NCBI GenBank assembly: GCA_003290165.1
Contig: QNQO01000554.1
Span: 124,001-188,000, forward strand
Reading direction: 5' to 3'
Source of the DNA: Berberis thunbergii
Lineage: Eukaryota; Streptophyta; Magnoliopsida; Ranunculales; Berberidaceae
Length of the DNA stretch: 64,000 nucleotides
Shown here one piece after another: positions 12,899 to 25,299 of this stretch. Each line of letters opens with the position of its first letter. Position 1 is the first letter of the stretch. The translations under genes and the position numbers were made by a program. Under the pieces are notes generated by a model. It saw only the letters and a list, made by a program, of their open reading frames with translations. It did no database searches and was not told the origin of the DNA.

Positions 12899-14307
12899 CT
12901 ACTCTCCACCGGCGTACTGCCTAGCGAGTTTTAGAACAATGTGCATTGGCTCCGACTTTTTGACACCACCAATTCCCCTATTTGACACTATTATCCTCCA
13001 GCTTCCTTTTATATGTCTCCAGTCAGTTTGCAAGGTCGTAGCTACCATGAAAGAGGCCCAATGTTCTATTTGTTCGATAATTGAGTTTGGACAAGGCCAA
13101 GGAATGGTATCTTGAAAAATCACATTGGCTTTGTTTTTTGGAACTATTTGAATTCGATGTTTAGTTGGGTAAGTTATTCCTTGATCAAACTCAGGTGGTT
13201 TGCTAGTGACATACATTTCTGCCTTGTTTTTAGAATTTCTCATGGATCCGACGGCAGTCATAGCAATTTTTCTTCCAAAGTTTTTTGTCTGAGAGGGATC
13301 GGTAAAGATAACTTTACCAAGGTGACCATAATCTAGCAATTTTTGAACAGTGGGGGTAATGCTCTCATTTTTAAATTGGAGGATAGGAGGACGAAAAAGA
13401 TCCATTAAAATATTTGCTTTAGGTATAGAATATATAAGCTGACAACGACATTCAGGCTTAGAGATGGGAATGTTATTACAGAACTAGTCTAAATTGTGAC
13501 AATGACTCGGGTTTTTATAATTTAAACTATCCCATGTGATTAATAAGCCAGGATGATTATCACGGTGTTGATCATAGAGAGATAATCATTCAAAGATATA
13601 GGCTTGAATATCTTTATCATTTTGACTAGCGAAATTCAGGATATGAGCTTGAAGTGATGGATGTAGAAGAAATAAAAACGTATGGGTAAAGAATTTTATT
13701 CTGGCTTGTAGGTCTTTTAAGGGAATATTTTTTGGTTTATATAATGAGGATTCTTCTCTTTTAGTGAAAGAGTAAACATTTGTAATTTTTGACAAATTAC
13801 CAGTCGTCAACGGATTTAAGAAGTCTTTACCGCTAGCCTTTGCTACAGACTAGTCTTAACATTAAGCTAGTTAAGATAGGTTTTTTCCATCAATTCCTTT
13901 TTTTGTAACTTCACATTAGAGCTTGTTAATTCTCTTTCGAGAATTCAACACGAGATTGTAATCTTTGAAATTCAGTGAGGCTAGAAATACATTTTGAACA
14001 TGCAGAATCTTGATAGTCATACTTAACAATTTCTTTTCCTTTCATTCTAGAGTTATGTATTTCTTTTTTATATTCAAGGAGATACATAATAGTTTAAACC
14101 CAATTTTTGTTTACAATAATTTAAAGCTAGTTGCATTTCATAAAAACCTTTGTATTCAAGGTTTGGGTATTCATTTATTTCTTCAAAAACTTTAGCCCAG
14201 TGAGTATATACTCCTGAGTTTCTTCCCTTAATCACAACATAAAAAGAAAAGCCCTTTGAAAGTGACTTTGACTGTATTTTTTGGAAATAATAGGATAGGG
14301 CTTTCAA
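12899..14307 (-). pseudogene. Endogenous pararetrovirus viroplasmin/transactivator-like ORF, decayed
   Basis: Read on the minus strand, the piece at 14307-14074 contains FYVVIKGRNSGVYTHW and a following K-G-F-Y stretch. This is the RNase-H1-N-terminal-like fold that marks caulimovirid viroplasmin/translational transactivator proteins. Downstream pieces follow: a CxxC-containing, coiled-coil-like stretch near 13960-14020, a 74-aa frame at 13810-13586, a Cys/His-rich patch near 13440-13530, and a 168-aa frame at 13405-12899. They are separated by frameshifts and stops, including an in-frame stop in the Cys/His patch. The order downstream of RT fits caulimovirids that encode the transactivator last. 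It is not functional as it stands. The assignment of the last 168 aa to the same ORF is inference. Confidence 0.7.
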
Positions 14308-14416
14308 AACAGCTTAAAATTTTTTTGGATGGGGTTTTGAAGTTTGAAGATTTTCAAGAAGGCATACCTGAAGAATATCCAAATTCTCTATCTGGATGTC
14401 ACATGGTTTTACTTCA

Positions 14417-16044
14417 TTAGCAACTAATAGTCGTATATGTCCAAATTGACATTCCATTCTTTATAGTGTATTCTGCATAAAAACAGGTATTATTTTCTTC
14501 TAAAATATATATAGATCTTGAAAGAGCATCTCCAATACTATTATCTTCTCCTTTTATATGTTCAAATTTTACTTTATATCTATTTCCTGCTAAACTGTTT
14601 AACAAATTTGTCCATCTTTTAGAATTGGTTCTTTTATCATTACTTTTATTGTAATTTTTTACTATAGCTTCGCAATTAGTGCGAACAGTAAAAGGTTTGT
14701 CTAAGTATAGCTTAAAATGATCTAAAGCATTTATAACATCTAAAATTTCATAATCTAAATATGTGATTCCTTGTTTCTTATATTTTCCAAATGTATATCC
14801 ACATATTTTTTTTCTTCAGATTTAGAGCTATATTCATTTGGTTTGGTTAATAAAACAGCTCCCCATCCATCTTTACAAGCATCTGTTTCAATAATTTTAT
14901 AATAAGACTGTAATGGCAAAGCTAAAGTGGGTAAATTTTTGCAAATTTCTTTAATATGTTGTACTATTTTTATATATTCAGTGTTAAACCTTTTTTCACC
15001 GCTTGGAGCAAGTTTAATATAGAGGGGACCTATGATTTTACTAAGGTCTTTAATATAATTTCGGCAATAGTTTAAAGTTCCTAGAAAAGATTGTAGTTGT
15101 TTTGTATTTTCGATTTTATCAGGATATTCTAGTATTTTTTTGACAATATAATCTTGTAACTGTATTTTTTCATTTCCTATTTTCATTCCTAAAAATTCTA
15201 TATAAGCGTTGCAAAGTTCCATTTTCTTTTTAGAAATAATAAGTCCATTTTTAACAAATTCGTTAAATATTAAAATTAGATGATCATAAAGGGATTCTAT
15301 GTCTTTAGAAAATACTAAAATATCATCTATGTAAATAAGAACAAAGTTTTTGTACTTACCGAAAATCTGATCCATTTTTCTTTGAAATATAGAAGGAGCA
15401 TTTTTCAAACCAAAAGGCATAACTAACCATTCATAATGTCCTTCAGGGCAAGTAAAAGCAGTCCATGGAATACTTGATTTGTCCATCATAACTTGCCAAA
15501 ATCCACTTTTACAGTCAAATTTACTAGATTTAGTATTTTCTTGAATGCAATTTATTAATTGGTCTTTATTTGGTATGAGGTATTGATCATCATAAGTATT
15601 ATCATTTAGACGTTTATAATTAATAACCATTCTAGCTTTTCCACGTTTTAATTCAGCATGATTTCTTACCATAAAAGCGGTACTTCTATGCCTACTATTA
15701 CTATGTCTTATAACTCCTAACTTTAGCAACTCGTTTATTTGTAAAAAAAATTCTTCTATGTCTGATGGAGTATGGGTTATAATTCCAGATTTGATTGTCA
15801 TATCTGGATTTTTAATTTCTAATTTTGCTAGATACTTATTACAAGACCAATATTTTATAGGATTTCCCCCTAAAACTTGAGTTTCTTCGGCAATTCTTAT
15901 AATATTGTCTAATATATCCTTTTTATTATATTCCAATTTTCTCTTTGGTCTATTAAAGAAAATGTAATCTGTGGTTATTTTGCATAAGTTTATTACAACT
16001 TTTTTATAGACTTTGAATAAAGTTGTAAGTGTCTTCATATTCAT
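14417..16044 (-). pseudogene. Endogenous pararetrovirus reverse transcriptase-RNase H, decayed
   Basis: The main frame (16044-14755, 429 aa) is a caulimovirid-type RT. It has FDCKSGFWQV (about 176-185), WTAFTCPEGHYEW and VMPFGLKNAPSIFQ (about 194-221), the catalytic YIDDILVFS (about 238-246), the connection region, and the first RNase H acid in ETDACKDGWG (about 386-395). A frame break near 14755 separates the rest of RNase H, which resumes in other frames and ends with VKFEHIKGEDNS and GDALSR near 14520-14560. The aspartic protease, coat and movement regions expected upstream are absent. The piece starts soon after a 25-bp tandem duplication at about 16060-16125 and is therefore 5'-truncated. 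The TFTCPEGHY-type motifs separate it from Ty3 elements, where this region differs. It is a fossil viral insertion; the genus is not resolved. Confidence 0.88.
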
Positions 16045-16411
16045 AACTTTCTAAGTGTATAGGTTTTCTTAATAACATATGTGGAGGTAATTCTTAATAA
16101 CATGTGTGGAGGTAATTCTTTGACAATTTTCACGCAGGACTCTGCGATTGTTGGTTTCACTCGCTTGTGCAATTTCTTACCTATGTGAACCCTGACGAAT
16201 ATTTATATAGTTTTAATTGTATCATTTTTTTAATGTTCAGTATGGTAAAGAAGATCAAGGAAGTTGTGTCTTCTTCAGTTAGTGGTGGTGTTGGGATGAT
16301 ACACTTGATAGATGGTCAATGACGACGTATAACCTAAAGGTGATTGTGAAAAAGGGTAAAGAAAATATAGAAGAGAAAAAAAAATGAATGCAACAACATA
16401 GGGAGAAATAA
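16045..16411. other. Junction between the pararetrovirus and the MAIN-like gene
   Basis: A 25-bp segment containing ATGTGTGGAGGTAATTCTT is tandemly duplicated at about 16060-16125. The end of the viral insertion lies somewhere between about 16125 and 16250. No gene is seen in the rest. Confidence 0.45.
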
Positions 16412-17650
16412 GTGGCAAAGAAGAAGATAGATGATGAAATGGATAACGATTTTAATGATCAAGACGAGGGTGGCGAGACGAATAATGGCAAAGTTAAGTT
16501 CAATCACAAAGTCAATGTGGTCTGGGTGGTGAGGATGTCGCACATGAGGGTAGATGAGGGTGAGGCTGATGAGGACGGGGATGTCGGAGGGGATGGGGAT
16601 GACGAGGACAAGGATAAAGAGGAACCAGTCGTTCCTGTTGAATTTGGTTTTGATGAATAACGTGAGAGTATTTTGTAATCTGAGGGTCCCAAAGACATCT
16701 CGGTATTAGAGGATTACTATGGGCATGTTTATCGCGCCCTTTGGATGGTGACGAGGTAATTATAATAGTTTTTAGTTCTTAAAATATCTAACTGTTATTG
16801 TTTTTATATTATTTGAACACTAAATATTTTTTGTTATTGATTGTTGTATTTAGGAATGAGGTGAATTGAGATGTCGGCATAAGTTAAAAACTTTTTAGAT
16901 TGAAAGTTGAGACAAGAACCGAAAGAAGCAAGGACAATTGTCTATAAAAGTGGTCTATGTTCCTTGATCGACCATTGTAAAAATCATATCGATAGGGTGA
17001 CTATTTGGGTTTTTGTGAAACATTGGCAACTTGAGACTAACACTTTTAATCTCCCTTTTTTAGAGATAATCATCACCCTAGACGACGTCCATCATATCAC
17101 GCAGTCGTCGATCGTTGGTAATAATAAGACTATTATTGTGAATAAAAGTAAGATGGAGGCAGAAGAATATGTCAAATTGTTGGAGAATGGTTGGGGCATT
17201 AAAGAGTGAAGTTCGGAAGAATATTAGTTTTGTGGAGATGAAGTTTGTAAAAATAAGTTCTGTAGAAAAGCGAAGGCAACTGATTCTTTTGAAAATATAA
17301 ACAAATTGTTAGGGGCTACTTATTATTTCTCTTTGTGATGACTATCTTTGCTGATCAGATTAAAGGAAAGGTACACACTGAATATTTGAAGTTGCATGAT
17401 GTTGGGAAGTTTGCATGGGGCATAGGTACTTAGACGTTCTTGTATCATCAATTAGGGTGTGCTAGTAGAGTAGGTATTAAGCAATATTTCAATATTTGCA
17501 CTTTTTGAGGTGTCTTTATACTTTATTCTTCAATTACTTATCTTTTATTTTTAATATATTTCATTAATTAATTGTTTTTTTTTCTTTTATAGGGTTAGAC
17601 AACCATTTTAGGCTTTGGGGTAACACCAATGCTTTGTGGAATGATATTTT
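16412..17650 (+). pseudogene. MAIN-LIKE / plant mobile domain (PMD) gene, 5' half
   Basis: An acidic N-terminal frame (16412-16660, rich in D, E and G) is followed by GPKDISVLEDYYGHVYRALW (about 16685-16744), which resembles the start of MAIN-LIKE proteins. After a likely intron the frame at 16907-17209 reads SGLCSLIDHC, then FVKHWQLETNTFNLPF and ITLDDV. These match the PMD pattern in which a W-x-x-E-T-x-T-F-x-L-P block precedes I-T-L-x-D-V. Further PMD blocks follow in shifted frames: VHTEYLKLHDVGKFAWGIG near 17374-17430 and LYHQLGCASR near 17445. A probable intron ends at about 17593, leading to LDNHFRLWG. Coding sequence stops at about 17650, where a repeat begins. The missing C-terminal half is found in the same orientation at 44920-45960. 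Stops and frameshifts make it a pseudogene. PMD proteins are either host proteins (MAIL1/MAIN, transcription and silencing) or transposon cargo; which one this was cannot be decided here. Confidence 0.7.
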
Positions 17651-18157
17651 CCCATTGATCGATCTCAAATCATATCGCAAGCACACGGTTATCGAATGAG
17701 TTAGATACCAACAAATACGAGTCGAATCCCACAAAGAGAGCTATAAAATAGGGAAAACTAATTTTTAAATCTCTTTTGAAACTTAACCTAGTTAGAAAAG
17801 AAGTGATTGTTGAAGTGTTTAAAATAAAAATGCAAACTAAAACCTAAATGTGAGAGTTAGGGCTTTGAGTTTACCATCATAAGTAGATGGCACCTTTAGA
17901 CGACTTTTAGATTAAGCATTCCAAATTCATTAACACATACTAAGGTAACTTCTTATCTCACCTTAGGATGAAAAATATGGCTTTATGAGCAAATTGATTT
18001 CTAGCTTTAATTATATTAGTAATCTAGTAATCAAATTTGGATTTAAAAGTTATATAGTCGCTTTTCGCTCCCTGCTTTGACCTAATTTCGCTGACCTATA
18101 CAAGTAATGCACATGAGCCACAGACCACCGTTGTGGTGGCCGATGGCACTATGAAGC
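17651..18157 (-). repeat. Left part of an unclassified outer repeat (interrupts the PMD gene)
   Basis: Sequence from about 17654 (TGATCGATCTCAAATC) is non-coding and AT-rich. It contains a block ending in CGAATCCCACAAAGAG, similar on the opposite strand to the CGATCCCTACTTATTC end of the repeat at 58160-59845. I infer that it is one end of a TE whose remaining parts lie at 26881-27751 and 44807-44919. Class and target duplication are not established. Confidence 0.4.
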
Positions 18158-18162
18158 TAAAG

Positions 18163-18726
18163 TCAGATAGGGATCTTAGGGAGGTGTAATGTTGTAACAG
18201 ACAATTTTTAGTGTGCCTTAGCTTACCAACCTCATGTCTTATTTATAGTGTAAGAGTCCTAGTTCTACCAGGCCATCGAAGGCGTAGTTTAGGAAGGAGA
18301 TCTTCGTGAAGATCCTTCTCAAATTAGGAGTCGTGTTGTAGGAGGGAAGTTCCTTGTTAAGCTTGTGCTCCAAGATACGTGAGAGATAGTTCCCAATATG
18401 AGAGCAATCCTTACAAGGAAGATTCCTTGTGTGGAATGTACTCTGGTATTTGCTTCCTAGTTGGAAGCTTATAGTTGTTGTAATTGCTAGTCTGAAGCTG
18501 ATCATCGAGATACTTGCCTTAGTAAGACTCATGGGTATTGAGGATAGTTGTGAGACGTGTGGGCCTAGCACACTGTAAGAGTTTGGGTCCGTCTGGCAGA
18601 CTGAATTGGGCGAGCTTAGAATCGCTTGGGCCGGGTTAGTGTTGGGCAGATGCTGGGGCCCGTAATTCCTCAAGATCATCATGGCACGTGCATGGCTCAG
18701 GGGTGTGGCAGTTTTACATATCAACA
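18163..18726 (-). repeat. 3' LTR of the Tat-type element
   Basis: It matches 26351-26875 over its whole length, with many substitutions and small indels. On the minus strand it contains CACTATAAATAAG (TATA box, about 18238-18250). The minus-strand start would be TGTTGATATG at 18726. Confidence 0.8.
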
Positions 18727-18752
18727 ACTACTCCCCCCAAGTTAGTGGGTCG
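18727..18752 (-). promoter_or_regulatory. Polypurine tract of the Tat-type element
   Basis: On the minus strand AACTTGGGGGGAGTAGT immediately precedes the 3' LTR, the position where plus-strand priming occurs in LTR retrotransposons. It fixes the element's orientation. Confidence 0.7.
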
Positions 18753-18967
18753 TCACACCGGTTCGCTGAGTTATCTCTTGAAGGGATGTGTTGCTCATGA
18801 TGATTGAGCCTAAAACGTTGTTTGAGTCGTGCACTGCATTAGTTGAATGTGTGTCGGTCCAACGAAAAAGAGGCAGAAACCCAATCTCTATTTAAGTCAT
18901 CCACAGTGTAGAGTCTAACTTTTTCTACTTTCTTTGTTGTTGAAGATACCGCTCTGATTAGAAAAAA

Positions 18968-21243
18968 TTGATCACCTTCTTCATGGCTCAACAAAACTTT
19001 ATTAACGACGCAACCTTGGCCAAGGGCTTGGAGTTTTACGAAGACTGGTTTCTATCCGAGCCTGGCCTTGCTAAAATTCGTACGAAGTTTGGGGTCCCTA
19101 AGGATCTGTTGTTTTATGTCCTGACGGGTAACCAAACGCCAATGTCACCTTCGGTCGATTTTATCTACTTACATCATGGGATGCTTCAAACTGGAGTGCA
19201 TTTTCCGATTTTGGATGTGATTTAAGAGTTCTTGGATCTCCTGAGGATTCCTCCGACCCAGTTGAGGCCTAATGGATATAAGATCATCTTCCTGATTATT
19301 ATCAGTGCTAGGAGGTCGGGGTCAGCGTGACTCTGTGAGTAATTTACTTGCTGACTTCTCCCCGACTGAAGGGTAACGTTGTCTGTAAGATGACGTCGCC
19401 GGCTTGCTTTGTGAATCTGCTGATGATCTCAAGTTCTGGCAAAAGTATTGCTTTTTGGCCCCTGCAGATTTGAAGTATTTTCGATGCAAGGGTCATCCGC
19501 TCGAGCGAGAGTTCAAGCCGCTTCATAAGTTCAATCCTTTCTCGTGACTTTGATATACTTGATCGCAGGCTAGCTAATCATTGTTTGTGTTTCTTCGCAG
19601 AAAGATTTTCCACTACTCCTCTTACCTTAGAGGAGCAAAACACCATGGAGATGTTTTGCGACTTGCTAAAGAGGAACGCGGTCAATGTAATAAGAGTTTT
19701 CAACTTCATCCGAAGTGGGTTGTGGGACAACTGGCACGTTACCCTCACTATGTATCGAGTATCGTGAATTAAGTTGCATCATGTGGCCCTTCAAGGAAGA
19801 GGAAGGTTGTTGGGGCCAAAGCTCTCGTTATGTCTGATGTGGAGGAGCGCTTGCCTCTTTTGTGAGGAAGATGTCCCATGTTAAAACTGGGTTGCCTTCA
19901 GTATGACCAGCTCCAGTGAGAGAAGAGCGTGAGTCTGCTAAGCCTGTCGGGGCGGAGACTGATGTGTCCGGCTTAGAGAAAGATTACTTGTGGTTTGCAG
20001 GGGTTGAAGAGAGATCGAATCTCAGTGACGCACAGGCCCAAGCTTTGAATGATCATCTTGTATCGGTCGCAATGGCGGCTTCTGCCATTGCTGATTCGGG
20101 CAGAGTTAATCCGACATAAGGCTTTTGTGAAGAGCCGCCTGAGATTGTGAAATCTGAATGTCCCACTGGTGCGTTTTCTGATAGTGGTCGTGGTGTCATG
20201 GGTCAGGTTTCCCACAGTCCGTATTGTTCACCGTCTCACTCCAAGCCACAACTAGAAGTGTTGGAAGGTCTTTTGTACAATTCACTCCCTCATCTCCCTC
20301 CAAATCCTGTCAAGTCGTCACGCACCAAAGGGTTGGCTATTCATGGCAAAGAAAAGGCCACGGAGGAGAGCCTGAGGACAGTGGCAACCGTGAAGGGTGG
20401 TGTTGGCTTAATTCCTGATCCGGAAAGGCTTCATCCGGATGCGCGGGTAAGCATGTTTGCACCGGACTTGGTAAAGATGAGTTCCAAATCTGGCACCAAG
20501 AGGTAGACGTAGAGTATGCTTCGAGGAAGCATATAAGCAGGCATCACAGCTGGCTGATGGATTGCACTCCAAAACCTGATGAGGATACGCGAGAAGGGTG
20601 TATGGACAAGGGCTTGAAGTACCTTATGTTGGGTATCTCTCACTTGAGCCACGTGGTCGTTGCTGGGAGGGAAGTCGAGGCGGCTTGTGAGAGGGTATAC
20701 ATCTTATAGCGTGTCTTCTCGCACATGCAGGTGTTGTATTCCGATGCGCTTTATGAAATTGATCGGCTATAGAAGCAGGATGGGGAGAAGATGCTGGATC
20801 AGTCAACCCTGTCCACTGAGACTCAAGGGGCTTGTCTGGAGGTCCTTGAGCGTGATCTGTCAGAGACGATGTTCGAAAGAGATAAACTCAAACAGAAGCT
20901 ATTTGAGCGTGAACTTGTTTATGCGAAGGTACAAGAAGAGGAGCTTCTTCAGAAACAAGGAAAATGCGAGTTCCGCTGGGTTGAACATGGCAAGCTGGAG
21001 TTGTTGGCCCTGATGAAGGAGGAGCATCCAGAGTGGGATCTCAGTTGTTATAAGAAGATGTCGTATGTAGACTTGTTTGTTACCTCTACGTCATCGGACG
21101 AGGAAGACAGTTTGGGCCCTGATGTCCAAGCCGTGGTGTGTGTGGACACAACTCCTGCTACTTCTTCCACTAGGCTTAGCTCTTATGTTTTTGTACCTTC
21201 TTCTGTAGCGTGTGTTTGTACCCCTTTCCGTTTTGATCATTAA
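18968..21243 (+). pseudogene. Antisense extra ORF of the Tat-type element (putative gypsy-type transposon protein)
   Basis: The N-terminal frame 18968-19225 starts MAQQNF and ends HHGMLQTGVHFPILDVI. After the stop the same theme continues with a FLDLLRIP...LRPNGYK block, the pattern of the plant putative gypsy-type transposon domain (Transposase_28-like). Later pieces are a LKFWQKYCFLAP-type block near 19425-19465, LTLEEQNTMEMF (about 19620-19660), and acidic and coiled-coil frames at 20147-20506 and 20791-21243. It runs opposite to gag/protease of the same element. Several stops and frameshifts make it non-functional. Role unknown; comparable additional ORFs are documented in Tat-lineage elements. 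Confidence 0.65.
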
Positions 21244-21756
21244 TGAAAACAGTTTTATCCGTTTCGTGATTGTTGTCTTTATTGCATGTTTTTCGTTTCT
21301 CCTTGTCGTCTTGTTTTGGCATAGGCTGGTTGAATTAATAGGATGTCGATTGGTCTGACTGCGATAGAAAGCTTGGTCGTTTTGTGTTGCGAATGACTCA
21401 GGGTCATTGCTGTGTAGTCATGCATGTCCGATAGTGAGCATGTTGCGTACAATTTAGCTGAGGGTCGAGTTGCTCGAGCTGTGTCTTGTCCCCAAGGTAA
21501 GCTGCTTGAGGCTTACATCACTTGTCTCATCAGTCGGCTGCAGCTGCTGCTATGGGCGAGTTGCGATGGTCGAGTGTATGTGTCAGAGCGTTCGTGCCGC
21601 GTCAGGCGTCGTAAGCTTGGGTTGGCATCCTAAGTAGCGTGCGTGAGTGGCCATTGCTAATATTAGAATGTCAGTCCGTTTGAGCGTGAAGACGCTGACT
21701 CAGCTAGATTCATGTTTGTGGCCGTTGTTTCAAATGAGAGCGGTGGCGGCGTGGCT

Positions 21757-22600
21757 AGCTACTTGGGGCCCCACCTTCCAAACCATATATGCCCGAGCAA
21801 TGTGGGCTACAGATTAGGGGAGTAAAGGTTTAGAGACTATGTTGAATAGAAGTAGCCCCGCAGCGAGTGTCAACATTAGTTAAGGACTGACTAGTCTCCC
21901 ACCTTTCGAACCATCTACACCCGCCCTGCGCGATGGGGGCTTACAAGTTCAAATAAAAAGGGTTCAGCGACCAGGCTGAAAAGCAGTGGCCCGTGGCAAG
22001 CCGTCGAGATCAGTTCGGGACTGACTAGGCTCTCACCTTCTAAATCATCTACACCTACGTGCATCAAGCTACAAATTTGGGAATTTTTGGCAGCCATGCT
22101 AAAAATCAGTGGTCTCGTGGAAAGCCATCGAAATCAATTTGTGGTTGACTAGGCTCCTACCTTCTAGACTATCTACACCTGCGTAATGGGGGGCTACAAA
22201 TCTAGGGTTGATGATTCGGAAACCACGCTAAAAAGTAGTGGTCCCATGGCGAGCCGTCGAAATCACTTCAGGACTGACTAGGCTCCCATCTTCTAAATTA
22301 TTTACACCTCGCGCAGTAGGGGCTACAAGTCCAGGATTGGTGATTCAACGGCCACAATGAAAAATAGTGGTCCATCGGTGAGCCTTCGGAATCAGTTCGA
22401 AACTAACTAGGCTCCAATCTTCTAAACTATCTACACCTGTGCAGTAGGGGCTACAAGTTTAGGGTTGGTAATTGGCGACTGCGCTGAAAAGCTGTGGTCC
22501 CATGGCGAGCCGTCGAAATCAGTTCAGGACTGACTAGGCTCCCACCTTCCAAACCATCTACACCCGCGCAGTGGGGGCTACAGGTCTGGGCTTTGATCAA
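21757..22600. repeat. Tandem repeats, unit about 128 bp, about 6-7 copies
   Basis: The block GACTGACTAGGCTCCCACC recurs with variation at about 21885, 22019, 22145, 22272, 22402 and 22527 (spacing 125-134 bp). It is each time followed by an AACCATCTACACC-like stretch, GGGGCTACA and GTGGTCCCATGGCGAGCC. It lies between the protease remnant and the antisense ORF of the Tat-type element. Such internal minisatellites are known in Tat elements and can seed satellite DNA. Confidence 0.85.
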
Positions 22601-24623
22601 AAGCTATCGCTGTTAGTCGTCAACAACTAGGCTTACCTGATTGGGTTCGGCGATCATTGACCGCTAAGGGGCAATTGATCTCTGGCAAGTCGTCGTCACC
22701 AAGCGTGATAGCACTGATTAGACTCCCACTTCCTAGACCATCATTATCCGTGCTGAGTGGACTAGATGTCGGGAGATACTAAAAGTCGTCATCATCAGCT
22801 TTGGCTAACTAAACTTACTCGATTGGAGAGGGGTTCCGCCCATTTGAGTGTGTGAGAGCCCATGTCCGCTGGTGTCGCGCATTGTATGAACAACATTACC
22901 TTAAAACAAATAGCGATCATTAGGTACGGTCCGTGCATCAAGGCTGATTTGGATTTCCACTCGTGCTAAGCATGTAGTAGAATATTGTTTGAATGGTGAG
23001 CCGAGTGGATCGAGCCTTTGGGCCTGCAAAGGAAGAGTTAGGGTTTCATGTACTGTTGCGCTATATGTACAACATAGATTGCGCGGTGACACATGTACGA
23101 CGTAGGCTGCAGAACGGTTGAGTACTGATTACTCCCCCTGAATTGATGGGGTTGTGTGCAGCGTCATTAATTGAGTGAACGTGATCTGCGCACTTTCCAT
23201 GGGAACCGTCGTTGCTTCATTTCTCCCACGGTATTCTATGCTTAGCAGTTAATGCAGGAGGTCTGTTTGGTGAACCATTACACCTATATAATGGTGTATT
23301 CCAATCGTTGTAGGCACTATCTTTCGCAAAGTTTATCTCTTGAATGTTCTTGTTTGAAGAAAATGCTTTGGGTTTTCCAAAGGCTAAAAAGAGATATCTA
23401 GCAATATGATCCTCGAATGTTTTGACATTTGCACTGATCAGGCACGATGATAGTTGTTGTTATGCGTGGTCACTTGCTTTGGGTGGGCACGTAGTTGATC
23501 TACTGAGGTCTCATAATTTCTTCTCATATCATGGAGTAGTATGGATTTGCTACCAAGGAAGATGCCTTGGTGTTACATCGTGTCGTTTGCATTTGTATGT
23601 GTGTGGATCCCGCTGCTAACCAATGGTTGATCGAAGTGTTAGCCGGTGTGTGATTCTTCCAGGTGTGGTATCTCTCAGTCACTCCTGACGTCGTTTATGG
23701 GAAAAGTGGTCTCGCTTGGCAGCATTGTGAGACCTCGTCTACTTCGCCGCTTGTGTACATCCTCATCTGCATTCTTCCATGTATTTGTATGCCAACAATC
23801 ATTTGAGGAAGTCTGTAAGGGGGTGGGATGTCTCTTGAGGAAATCAACAGTCTGTTATAAGGTCTACAACGCCATTGTACGGGCACTTTTCTGGGGTAAT
23901 TCGACAGAGCCATTTGGCTGCTCAGTCCTTTCAATTCCCTCTGACACCTTGTCTTTATCTTAGGAAGGGGGGTTGAGTGAAGTTCGTTCACATATATTTG
24001 TTGTCACTTGCAAATAGCTTACATGTCCTCCTTCAAACACATTTACGTGGTCAGATTGTCTAAGCGGGTATTTTACTTCATGTCACACTGTATTCAGATG
24101 CTTGTAGTATGTAATCTTTCGTATCCGTCTAAGAGTGTTTATTGTTATATCTTTCCAATAATCAATAGAGTTAGTTTTCTTAATTCTTCCTTTATTTCTT
24201 AAATGATTGAAAATCACATAAGTATTTATGAACTAAAACTCGACATTAACTATGGAAAGGGGAACAGACAACTGAAAGTAGATAACTGTTGATGAAGAGA
24301 AATTGATCATGACCTTGAAGTGAATTCGGGTTGCTCTTGTGGATCGTTCAACGGACTGTCGAGACGCTTTAGAGGTTACTGAAGAGTAAACCTTGTAGAA
24401 GGGTCAATCTCTGTACCGACGAAACATCGAGGGATGTATTCCCGCTTGCCTTGGCCTCTCTGTTTCGCTGGGCGGAGGAGCTTATTGTTCCTGTATTGTT
24501 TGAAGGCAATGACTCCGCTGTCGTCTGGCTCGACACTGGTTCAGGCTGCCCTGCAATATGTAGCTGGATGTGGGAGCATTCTATTTGTTTCAGTGTGGCG
24601 TAATGGTAGCCTCGTGCGATAGG
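22601..24623. other. Interior of the Tat-type element without recognisable genes
   Basis: I looked for RT, RNase H and integrase motifs on both strands and recognised none. Open frames here are short and lack known domains. Confidence 0.5.
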
Positions 24624-24959
24624 TTAGTCTCCACGTATTGTCCCTTCGGAGTGATTAGCGGTATACTTAATGTACTGGTGAAGGGTGGAGACTACTGCCT
24701 CCATCTGGTGAAGCCATGGTCTTCCCAAGTTGACATTGTAGGTTGATGGCGCGTCTACGACCATAAAGTCCATAAACATGACCTTTCTTAGTTGTGGCTC
24801 TCCTGACACTATTGCCAACTTTATCTTACCGATCAGGAAGCACTTTTCTCCGCTGAATCCAATCAGCGGGTAGTCTGACGATATCAATTTTTCCTCATTG
24901 AGGTCCATACTGTGGAACGTATTGTAGAACAGAACGTTGAGAGAGCTTCCTGTGTCCAC
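24624..24959 (-). pseudogene. Retrotransposon aspartic protease fragment
   Basis: The minus-strand frame begins MDTGSSLNVLF, the DTGSS active site of a retropepsin. It continues with SGEPQLRKVMFMDFMVVDAP and ends near NLGRPWLHQMEAV, the usual Tat-lineage protease C-terminal block. Its N-terminus and the link to gag are broken. It belongs to the element at 18163-26875. Confidence 0.8.
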
Positions 24960-25299
24960 CAGAGCTCTTTTTAACCTCCCATGTTGCGATGGAGACCGAG
25001 ATGACTAGGGTGTCGTTGTACGGCGCTCATACTCCTTCAAGGTCTTTGTCCGTAAAGGTCAAGGTGGGAATGGGGATCTGTACCCGTGAGTAGCAGATGT
25101 GTTTGTCCTCATCCACATGTTGCGTCCGCATCTCCAGTAAAGCCCGATTGCAAAACCTGTACGACTGATCTTCATTCGGTCCAACTTCATGATGGACATA
25201 TATTATCCCTGGAGTCTCCTTCGTTATTTTTTTAACTGACTTCCCTTTGTCCCTGGTTTGTTCTGTTCGTTTCTCAGAGTTTAGGAATTTTTTTAGTTT

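Noticed and set aside
16504..16698. Ser/Pro-rich minus-strand frame
   Set aside because: Antisense of the acidic Asp/Glu/Gly-rich N-terminus of the PMD gene.
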